Source: Parabacteroides sp. | GTDB taxonomy: Bacteria > Bacteroidota > Bacteroidia > Bacteroidales > Tannerellaceae | Assembly: GCA_020026285.1 (NCBI GenBank) | Contig: JAHHQS010000073.1 | Coordinates: 1 to 18,015 of the forward strand | DNA length: 18,015 nt | Direction: 5' to 3' | The notes under the pieces: generated by a model | The model's input: only the letters and a program-made list of their open reading frames with translations | Told to the model about the DNA's origin: nothing | Databases searched by the model: none | Part shown: piece after piece, positions 1-6,222 of the stretch | How the letters are laid out: every line of letters begins with the position of its first letter | How positions within the stretch are numbered: position 1 is the first letter of the stretch | Program-made: the position numbers and the translations under genes

Positions 1-47
1 ATCTCAATTAGTAATTAATCAAAAACTGTAAACCATTTCCAGTAAAG

Positions 48-127
48 GTCAAAGCCTTATGTTTTTTTTAAAAAGTCAAAGCTTTTTCCGAAATAGTCAA
101 AGCTTTTCAAGAAAACATCAAAGCTTT
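48..127. repeat. Four spaced copies of GTCAAAGCT
   Basis: Copies of GTCAAAGCY (last copy ATCAAAGCT) begin at 48, 75, 96 and 117, so spacing is 27, 21 and 21 bases. Three of them contain the palindrome AAAGCTTT. The 21-base period equals two helical turns and also seven codons. Read as codons, the copies give S-K-L-F repeats interrupted by a stop, so I see no intact coding sequence. They lie 70 to 150 bases upstream of the first gene. They could be a regulator binding array or a decayed intergenic repeat; the sequence alone does not decide. Confidence 0.6.
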
Positions 128-170
128 TTTCCAACAGATTTCTAGAGGAAGAAAAATCCAGATTTTTTAT

Positions 171-178
171 TATTTTTG
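171..178 (+). promoter_or_regulatory. Possible -7 promoter box for the first gene
   Basis: TATTTTTG matches the Bacteroides -7 consensus TAnnTTTG and ends 18 bases before the ATG at 197. No TTTG lies at the expected -33 spacing, so support is only partial. Confidence 0.35.
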
Positions 179-196
179 TGTAAAAACAAACGACGT

Positions 197-1018
197 ATGA
201 ATAAATATCATCTCATTATTTTTTTATTTTTTTGGAGTATTTGTCCCATATATGCCCAATCAAAATTAAAATTCATTGTTAATAATGAAGGTAAACTTTT
301 TGCCATACCTTCTGATATTAATTATGAAATTAAAATACCTGAAACAAAGTACAAGTGTTATACTTCTGTTTCAGAACAAAACAGGCGTCTGCTTGAAAAC
401 TATACAGAATTTTATAAACAATATACGTCTTTATTGAATACAGAATATATATTCACAACCGACTTCTATTTACAAGAGGCAGACAGGCCTATAAATATGA
501 ATACTCTTTCAAAAGCATACCGTCCGTTTTTTAATCCTTATATCCCGATGTTATGGAATGTGAGTCCTATGGCCCTTGATTATAATGAAACTTTCAGAAA
601 AACGATCAACAAAAACACGGCTCTTTGGATTAATGGCATTCAAGAGACATGGCCGGCCTTAGGAGGCACCAATATAATTAATACAGCTATAAGCTATCAG
701 GTCGGAAACTTCAGCATTACAACGGGAGGTTTTGCTGGCAGATATTATACGCCATATACTAGTAGTCCTACTTTATGGGGAGGGATTAATATTTTGGCAC
801 ATTATGATATTAATGAATGGCTTGCTGTTAATGCCTGGGGGTCACAATCTTTTTACGGAAAAAACAGAGCGGATCCTTTTTTGCAAATGAATCCCCTACT
901 CAACCGTACAAATATTGGAGGATCAATGAATTTCAAAGTGAATGACAATTTCAAATTCGGTGTTGGTATTAATTTCCAGCATAACAGGATGAACCAAGAT
1001 TTCGGACATTTCAACTAA
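197..1018 (+). CDS. Exported beta-strand-rich protein of unknown function
   Basis: I do not recognise this 273-residue protein. The ATG at 197 is chosen over a TTG at 176 because it gives a clean signal peptide: MNKYH, a hydrophobic stretch (residues 6-17) and a likely cleavage site after IYA-Q around residue 20. The protein should therefore leave the cytoplasm. Residues about 160-265 alternate short strands of aromatic and polar residues (ISYQVGNFSITTGG, INILAHYDINEWLAVNAWG, FKVNDNFKFGVGINF). This pattern resembles outer-membrane barrel or surface-sheet proteins. The middle contains PFFNPYIPMLWNVSPM (110-125). There is no lipobox. It is transcribed alone and ends at a terminator shared with trpS. 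An outer-membrane location is an inference. Confidence 0.75.
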   Translation: MNKYHLIIFLFFWSICPIYAQSKLKFIVNNEGKLFAIPSDINYEIKIPETKYKCYTSVSEQNRRLLENYTEFYKQYTSLLNTEYIFTTDFYLQEADRPINMNTLSKAYRPFFNPYIPMLWNVSPMALDYNETFRKTINKNTALWINGIQETWPALGGTNIINTAISYQVGNFSITTGGFAGRYYTPYTSSPTLWGGINILAHYDINEWLAVNAWGSQSFYGKNRADPFLQMNPLLNRTNIGGSMNFKVNDNFKFGVGINFQHNRMNQDFGHFN

Positions 1019-1041
1019 CGTATCCTAACATGATTATAATG

Positions 1042-1080
1042 TAAAAGGCTGTTCCTCTTAAAAGAAACAGCCTTTTATTA
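1042..1080. terminator. Bidirectional intrinsic terminator
   Basis: A perfect 12-bp stem pairs 1042-1053 with 1066-1077 around a 12-base loop. The stem ends are A-rich on one side and T-rich on the other. It lies between two convergent genes and can serve both. Confidence 0.85.
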
Positions 1081-1100
1081 ATTTACCCTACACCTTATTA

Positions 1101-2156
1101 TTAATATGGTCTGAAACCGATAATCTGACGAACCTCATTTAATGTCTTAGCAGCACTTTCACGAGCCTTTTCAGCTCCCTGACGCGCAACTTTTGCCATT
1201 AAATCTTCATTAGAACGAATATCCAAGATACGTTCACGAATTGGAGCACAGAAGTTATTAATATCTTCAGCCAATTGTTTCTTCATATCTCCATAGCGGA
1301 TCTCACAATTATTGTATTTTTCATTAAAATAATCATAAGTATCTTTTGAAGACACGATTTCCATCATGGTAAACAAATTTGCAATCGGTTCAGGTTTAAC
1401 ACTGTTAGGAACAGTTGGTCCACCATCTGTAACAGCCTTCATTACTTTTTTACGGATCGACTTTTCATCATCAACCAGATAAATAGCATTACCTTCACTC
1501 TTACCCATCTTTCCAGATCCATCCAATCCTGGAACTTTAACAGCCTTACTTGAATAATAGAAAGATTGTGGTTCCGGGAATAAATCAACGCCATAAGTAG
1601 TATTGAAACGGCGGGCAAAACGACGAGCCATTTCCATATTTTGTTCCTGATCTTTTCCTACCGGAACTTTAACGGCTTTGTGAATAATGATATCGGCAGC
1701 CATCAATGTTGGATAGGTAAGCAGACCTGCACTTACGCTATGTTTATTTCCTTCATTGAAGATTTCATGTTCAACATCACCTTCGGTTGTATGAACACGA
1801 TCGATATGTAATTGCTGACGAGCTTTATCTTTAAAAGATGCGGTACGCATCAATTCGCCAATGCCGGCATTCATGTTTAAATACAAATAAAGTTCCACCA
1901 CTTCAGGGACATCGCTTTGCACATACATTGTTGCCTTCTCCGGATCAATTCCACAAGCCAGATATTCAGCCATAATAGTTCTTGCACTATTACGTATATT
2001 TTCAGGACGCGGATGTGTCGTCAAGGAATGCCAGTCAGCAATAAAGAACAAGCAATTATATTCATTCTGCATTTGCAGAAACCCTTTTACCGCACCGAAA
2101 TAATTTCCAAGGTGAAGATTTCCGGTCGGACGAATACCACTTACAACTGTTTCCAT
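1101..2156 (-). CDS. trpS: Tryptophanyl-tRNA synthetase
   Basis: This cytoplasmic class I synthetase charges tRNA-Trp using ATP and L-tryptophan. The HIGH-type signature is seen as GNLHLGNY at residues 12-19. The KMSKS-type loop is KMGKS at 216-220, within GLDGSGKMGKSEGN. Conserved blocks FIADWHSLT (38-46), LYLNMNAGIGELMR (91-104), LLTYPTLMAADII (145-157) and VPVGKDQEQN (164-173) form the tryptophan-binding Rossmann fold. At 351 residues it is slightly longer than the usual 330-340. The extra length is a charged insert at about 115-140 before the LLTYP block. It is monocistronic and convergent with the upstream gene. A strong dyad overlaps its promoter. Confidence 0.98.
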   Translation of the reverse strand: METVVSGIRPTGNLHLGNYFGAVKGFLQMQNEYNCLFFIADWHSLTTHPRPENIRNSARTIMAEYLACGIDPEKATMYVQSDVPEVVELYLYLNMNAGIGELMRTASFKDKARQQLHIDRVHTTEGDVEHEIFNEGNKHSVSAGLLTYPTLMAADIIIHKAVKVPVGKDQEQNMEMARRFARRFNTTYGVDLFPEPQSFYYSSKAVKVPGLDGSGKMGKSEGNAIYLVDDEKSIRKKVMKAVTDGGPTVPNSVKPEPIANLFTMMEIVSSKDTYDYFNEKYNNCEIRYGDMKKQLAEDINNFCAPIRERILDIRSNEDLMAKVARQGAEKARESAAKTLNEVRQIIGFRPY

Positions 2157-2174
2157 ATTCTTTTTACTATATTA

Positions 2175-2203
2175 TATATTATCTTTTTGGCAAAGATAAT
2201 ATA
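2175..2203 (-). promoter_or_regulatory. trpS promoter box inside a 12-bp dyad
   Basis: On the minus strand TATCTTTG (2198 to 2191) fits the Bacteroides -7 consensus and ends 34 bases before the trpS ATG. No good -33 TTTG is present. The box lies in a perfect 12-bp inverted repeat, 2175-2186 with 2192-2203, separated by five bases. The dyad could be an operator or the start of a 5' hairpin in the transcript. Confidence 0.55.
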
Positions 2204-2245
2204 AAGAAACGAAAGAATTATCCGCTTTCATAAAAGTTGGGCAAA

Positions 2246-2276
2246 TTTGTATTTCCGATAATTATGCTTACATTTG
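2246..2276 (+). promoter_or_regulatory. Bacteroides-type promoter for the small lipoprotein
   Basis: TTTG at 2246-2249 and TACATTTG at 2269-2276 are separated by 19 bases, a full match to the consensus. Transcription should start near 2283, about 35 bases before the ATG. Confidence 0.8.
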
Positions 2277-2317
2277 TTTTGTAAGTAAAAAGAATTTGGA
2301 ATTAAAAGTCGAATTAT

Positions 2318-2659
2318 ATGAAAAAAATTTTTGTTACCACATTCGCATTATTATTAATGATGTCCTGTGGAACTAAAGAGTCTTACATAAGTGATTTCTC
2401 TGAATTTGTAGAAGATATAGAAAACGAAGCAGATGAATACACTGAAAAAGATTGGGAAAAAGCTGACAAGAAATTTGATCAGTTTACTGGCAGTATCTAT
2501 AAAAAGTATGCAGAAGAATTGACTTCTGATGAAAAAATTGAAATTGCGAAATGCCAGACTCGCTATGCAGCACAAAAAGCTAAAGCCGGAATAAAAGATT
2601 TTGGCAAGACATTGAAAGAAGCTACAAAAAAAGCGAAGGAAGCTTTAGAAGAAAATTAG
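2318..2659 (+). CDS. Small helical lipoprotein of unknown function
   Basis: The 113-residue product has a lipoprotein signal: MKK, a hydrophobic core (residues 4-15) and a lipobox-like LMMSC with the lipidated cysteine at 17. The rest is rich in Lys and Glu and predicted helical. Residues 23-60 are acidic, and 88-113 (GIKDFGKTLKEATKKAKEALEEN) form an amphipathic helix with alanine and lysine spacing. The family resembles short Bacteroidales lipoproteins of unknown function (possibly the DUF6565 type, from memory). No acidic run directly follows the cysteine, so an inner-leaflet periplasmic location is more likely than surface display. No terminator follows. The next promoter begins seven bases after the stop. 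Confidence 0.85.
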   Translation: MKKIFVTTFALLLMMSCGTKESYISDFSEFVEDIENEADEYTEKDWEKADKKFDQFTGSIYKKYAEELTSDEKIEIAKCQTRYAAQKAKAGIKDFGKTLKEATKKAKEALEEN

Positions 2660-2666
2660 AAATTGT

Positions 2667-2699
2667 TTTGTTTTTTTCCGATAAGAATTGCTATCTTTG
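2667..2699 (+). promoter_or_regulatory. Promoter of the carB leader
   Basis: TTTG at 2667-2670 and TATCTTTG at 2692-2699, 21 bases apart, match the Bacteroides consensus. The predicted start near 2706 gives a leader of about 215 bases before carB. Confidence 0.75.
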
Positions 2700-2723
2700 C
2701 AACATTTTATAGGAACAAATAAA

Positions 2724-2822
2724 ATGGGAATTAATGTTTACATAGGCAAGCAGATTAAGACCTCCGGCTATTGGTCGGTATTGCTGGTTAATTTCTATTT
2801 AAAATATAAGAAAATGCGGTGA
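2724..2822 (+). CDS. 32-codon putative leader peptide upstream of carB
   Basis: This short ORF encodes MGINVYIGKQIKTSGYWSVL followed by LVNFYLKYKKMR. It has an AGGA 9 bases before the ATG, unusual in a phylum that makes little use of Shine-Dalgarno sites, and it begins about 18 bases after the predicted transcript start. Its UGA stop (2820-2822) lies inside the 5' arm of the following terminator. That placement is what a translation-coupled attenuator needs. The middle is hydrophobic and the end basic, so a small membrane peptide is an alternative. There is no run of codons for one amino acid. A single arginine codon precedes the stop. Confidence 0.45.
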   Translation: MGINVYIGKQIKTSGYWSVLLVNFYLKYKKMR

Positions 2823-2849
2823 CAATGATATTGCCAACGCATTTTTTTT
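2811..2849 (+). terminator. Intrinsic terminator / putative attenuator before carB
   Basis: A 16-position stem with two mismatches pairs 2811-2826 with 2830-2845 around a GAT loop. It continues into an unbroken T run to 2849. It lies 72 bases upstream of the carB ATG and downstream of a good promoter, so transcripts must pass it to reach carB. Alternatively it ends a separate short RNA, and carB uses a weak second promoter (TTTG 2847-2850, TAAATTGC 2871-2878). Confidence 0.8.
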
Positions 2850-2921
2850 GCCTTTTCCTATCAAAATAAGTAAATTGCGAATCAATTAAAAAAACAACAT
2901 ATTAATAAATAGAAAGTCATT

Positions 2922-5900
2922 ATGTCAAGAAGCAATGTCAAGAAAGTAATTGTCCTCGGTTCCGGTGCATTAAAAATCGGACAAGCAGGCGAGTTTGACT
3001 ATTCAGGTTCACAAGCACTGAAAGCTCTTAGAGAAGAAGGTATCAGCACAGTTCTATTGAATCCAAACATCGCAACAATTCAAACGTCAGAAGGAGTAGC
3101 AGACAAAGTTTATTTCTTGCCTATCACTCCGTACTTCGTAGAAGAAGTGATCAAGAAGGAACAACCTGACGGTATTTTGCTTGCATTTGGTGGACAAACA
3201 GCCTTGAACTGCGGTACAGAACTTTATACAAACGGTACTCTTGCCAAATATGGAGTTAAAGTATTAGGTACTTCTGTAGATGCTATCATGTATACTGAAG
3301 ACCGTGATTTGTTCGTTAAGAAATTGACAGAAATTGACGTCAAGACCCCTGTCAGCCAGGCTGTTGAAAACATGGATGATGCGATCAAAGCAGCAAATGA
3401 AATTAATTATCCTGTAATGATCCGTTCAGCATATGCTCTTGGAGGAATGGGTAGTGGTATCTGTGCTAATGAAAAGGAATTACGCGAACTTGCTGAAAGC
3501 GCTTTTGCTTATGCTCCTCAGATTTTAGTAGAAGAATCACTGAAAGGTTGGAAAGAAATAGAATTCGAAGTAATTCGTGATAAAAACGACCACTGCTTTA
3601 CGGTAGTAAGCATGGAAAATGTCGATCCTCTTGGTGTTCATACTGGAGAAAGTATCGTTGTTGCTCCAACTTGTTCTTTAAATGATGAAGAAATCAAGTG
3701 GTTACAGGAAATCTCAATCAAGACAATCCGTCATTTAAATATTGTTGGTGAATGTAACATTCAGTATGCATTTAATTCTGACACACATGATTATCGTGTT
3801 ATTGAAGTAAACGCTCGTTTGAGCCGTTCTTCAGCATTGGCTTCCAAAGCTTCTGGTTATCCATTGGCTTTCGTTGCAGCAAAACTTGCTCTAGGTTATG
3901 GCCTCGACGAAATCGGAGAAATGGGTACTCCAAACTCAGCATACAAAGCTCCTGAAGTAGATTATATGATTGTTAAAATACCACGTTGGGACTTGACCAA
4001 GTTTGCTGGTGTCAGCCGTCATATCGGTTCTAGCATGAAGTCTGTGGGTGAAATCATGTCTATCGGTAAGAGCTTCGAAGAAATCATGCAGAAAGGTCTA
4101 CGTATGATTGGTCAGGGTATGCATGGTTTTGTAGGAAACAATGATGTTGAATTTGATAATCTGGACGACGAATTAGCTAATCCAACCGACCTACGTATTT
4201 TTGCAGTTGCTCAAGCATTGGAAAAAGGTTATTCAGTAGAAAAGATCTACGATTTAACCAAGATCAATCCTTGGTTCTTGAATAAATTGAAAAATATTGT
4301 AGACTACGCAAACGTTCTTAAACAATATAACAAAATCGAAGATCTTCCTGCTGACGTATTGCAAGAGGCTAAACGTCTTGGTTTCTCTGACTTCCAGATT
4401 GCACGCTTCGTAGAAAATCCTGCGGGTAACATGGAAAAAGAAAACATCCGTGTTCGTAACAGACGTAAACAACTTGGTATTCTTCCAACAGTAAAACGTA
4501 TCAACACCGTAGCTTCTGAAAATCCGGAATTAACAAACTACTTGTACATGACTTATGATGGAACCCAACATGATATTCCATATTACAGAAATGACAAGAA
4601 TGTGATTATTCTGGGATCTGGAGCATATCGTATCGGTTCTTCTGTTGAATTCGACTGGTGTTCTGTAAACACAGCTTTAACTGCCCGTAAATTAGGCTAT
4701 AAAGCAATCATGATTAACTATAATCCTGAAACAGTTTCTACAGATTATGATATGTGCGACCGTTTGTACTTTGACGAATTATCATTCGAACGTGTATTGG
4801 ATATCATCGATCTTGAAATGCCTAAGGGAGTTGTAGTATCTGTTGGTGGACAGATTCCAAATAACCTTGCAATGAAGTTACATCGTCAGCATGTTCCAAT
4901 CCTTGGTACATCTCCATTGTCTATCGACCGTGCTGAAAACCGTCACAAATTCTCAGCAATGCTTGATTCTCTTGGAATCGATCAACCTAGATGGGCTGAG
5001 TTAACCAGTATGGAAGAAATCGATGATTTCATTGAAAAAGTAGGTTTCCCGGTATTGATCCGTCCTTCATACGTACTTTCTGGAGCAGCGATGAACGTTT
5101 GTCATACAAAAGAACAGATGATCGAATTCCTAGGTCTTGCTGCTAAGGTTTCTAAAGAATTCCCTGTAGTGGTTTCTGAATTCCTGCAAGGTACAAAAGA
5201 AATTGAATTTGATGCAGTAGCCAAAAATGGTGAAGTAGTAGAATATGCAATTTCTGAACATATAGAATTTGCCGGTGTTCACTCTGGTGATGCAACATTA
5301 GTATTCCCTGCTCAAAAGATTTATTTTGAAACTGTACGTCGAATCAAGAAAGTTGCCAAGACTATTGCTGAAGAATTAAACATCAGTGGTCCTTTCAATA
5401 TTCAATTCCTTGCTAAGAATAACTTCGTAAAAGTTATTGAATGTAACCTACGTGCTTCTCGAAGCTTCCCATTTGCATCAAAAGTTTTGAAACGCAATTT
5501 GATTGAAACTGCTGCTCGTATCATGTTAGGTGCAGATTATACTAAACCAGACAAGAGTGCTTTCGATATTGACTGGATAGGTGTTAAAGCTTCTCAATTC
5601 TCATTTGCTCGTTTACATAACGCAGACCCTGTTTTAGGTGTTGATATGAGTTCTACAGGTGAAGTTGGTTGTATTGGTGACGACTTTAACGAAGCTTTAC
5701 TTTCTGCAATGATTGCAGTAGGAAATAAAATTCCTAAGAAAAACATCTTGGTTTCATCAGGAGCTGCTAAAAGCAAAGTTGATTTATTAGAACCTTGTCG
5801 TGAACTTGATGGCAAAGGTTACAATATTTACGCAACTGCAGGAACTGCCAAATTCTTAAATGAAAATGGAATTAAGGCAACTACAGTATCTTGGCCAGAT

Positions 5901-6140
5901 GAAGAAGGCGATTTGAATATCATGGAAATGTTCTCTAACCATGTATTTGAATTGGTTGTAAACATTCCTAAGAATCATACAAAACGAGAATTGACAAATG
6001 GATACAAGATCCGTAGAGCAGCTATTGACCACAATATTCCATTAATCACTAATGCTCGTTTAGCTAGTGCCTTTATCAATGCTTTCTGTTCAATGAAAGA
6101 AGAAGACATTCAAATAAAGAGCTGGCAGGAATATAAATAA
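2922..6140 (+). CDS. carB: Carbamoyl-phosphate synthase large subunit
   Basis: Makes carbamoyl phosphate from bicarbonate, ammonia supplied by CarA from glutamine, and two ATP, feeding pyrimidine and arginine synthesis. The 1072 residues match full-length CarB (about 1073 in E. coli). The first half is a pre-ATP-grasp domain (VIVLGSGALKIGQAGEFDY, 9-27) plus ATP-grasp with VMIRSAYALGGMGSG. An oligomerisation region follows (about 400-555). The second half begins at KNVIILGSGAYRIGSSVEFD (from 559), with a second ATP-grasp (PVLIRPSYVLSG). A methylglyoxal-synthase-like allosteric domain starts near 940 and contains YATAGTAKFL, the effector-binding loop. Many bacteria have carA just upstream, but here it is elsewhere. 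CarB would be controlled separately, through the leader described above. Confidence 0.98.
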   Translation: MSRSNVKKVIVLGSGALKIGQAGEFDYSGSQALKALREEGISTVLLNPNIATIQTSEGVADKVYFLPITPYFVEEVIKKEQPDGILLAFGGQTALNCGTELYTNGTLAKYGVKVLGTSVDAIMYTEDRDLFVKKLTEIDVKTPVSQAVENMDDAIKAANEINYPVMIRSAYALGGMGSGICANEKELRELAESAFAYAPQILVEESLKGWKEIEFEVIRDKNDHCFTVVSMENVDPLGVHTGESIVVAPTCSLNDEEIKWLQEISIKTIRHLNIVGECNIQYAFNSDTHDYRVIEVNARLSRSSALASKASGYPLAFVAAKLALGYGLDEIGEMGTPNSAYKAPEVDYMIVKIPRWDLTKFAGVSRHIGSSMKSVGEIMSIGKSFEEIMQKGLRMIGQGMHGFVGNNDVEFDNLDDELANPTDLRIFAVAQALEKGYSVEKIYDLTKINPWFLNKLKNIVDYANVLKQYNKIEDLPADVLQEAKRLGFSDFQIARFVENPAGNMEKENIRVRNRRKQLGILPTVKRINTVASENPELTNYLYMTYDGTQHDIPYYRNDKNVIILGSGAYRIGSSVEFDWCSVNTALTARKLGYKAIMINYNPETVSTDYDMCDRLYFDELSFERVLDIIDLEMPKGVVVSVGGQIPNNLAMKLHRQHVPILGTSPLSIDRAENRHKFSAMLDSLGIDQPRWAELTSMEEIDDFIEKVGFPVLIRPSYVLSGAAMNVCHTKEQMIEFLGLAAKVSKEFPVVVSEFLQGTKEIEFDAVAKNGEVVEYAISEHIEFAGVHSGDATLVFPAQKIYFETVRRIKKVAKTIAEELNISGPFNIQFLAKNNFVKVIECNLRASRSFPFASKVLKRNLIETAARIMLGADYTKPDKSAFDIDWIGVKASQFSFARLHNADPVLGVDMSSTGEVGCIGDDFNEALLSAMIAVGNKIPKKNILVSSGAAKSKVDLLEPCRELDGKGYNIYATAGTAKFLNENGIKATTVSWPDEEGDLNIMEMFSNHVFELVVNIPKNHTKRELTNGYKIRRAAIDHNIPLITNARLASAFINAFCSMKEEDIQIKSWQEYK

Positions 6141-6146
6141 AGATTA

Positions 6147-6170
6147 TTTATTTCAATGAAATGAAATAAA
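6147..6170 (+). other. 9-bp inverted repeat just after carB
   Basis: Arms 6147-6155 and 6162-6170 pair perfectly around six bases. The A/T-only stem is followed immediately by the true terminator. It may protect the 3' end of the carB mRNA. Confidence 0.4.
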
Positions 6171-6171
6171 C

Positions 6172-6204
6172 AAGCGGCAGGTTTTCATTTGACCTGCCGC
6201 TTTT
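6172..6204 (+). terminator. carB intrinsic terminator
   Basis: An 11-bp GC-rich stem pairs 6172-6182 with 6192-6202, closing a nine-base loop and followed by a T run. The loop end and first stem base provide the TTTG of the next promoter. Confidence 0.9.
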
Positions 6205-6218
6205 ATTTTATATATTTG
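6188..6218 (+). promoter_or_regulatory. Promoter overlapping the carB terminator
   Basis: TTTG 6188-6191 and TATATTTG 6211-6218 are 19 bases apart, an exact consensus match. The -7 box ends only four bases before the ATG at 6223, so transcription should start at or within a few bases of the start codon. Confidence 0.75.
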
Positions 6219-6222
6219 CGAA

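Noticed and set aside
48..127. Possible CRISPR array
   Set aside because: Repeat units are only nine bases with 12-18 base gaps that are themselves similar, far below CRISPR repeat and spacer lengths, and there are no cas genes.
1917..2204. 95-codon plus-strand ORF opposite trpS
   Set aside because: It overlaps a certain gene on the other strand and extends over its promoter dyad; no signal or domain is visible.
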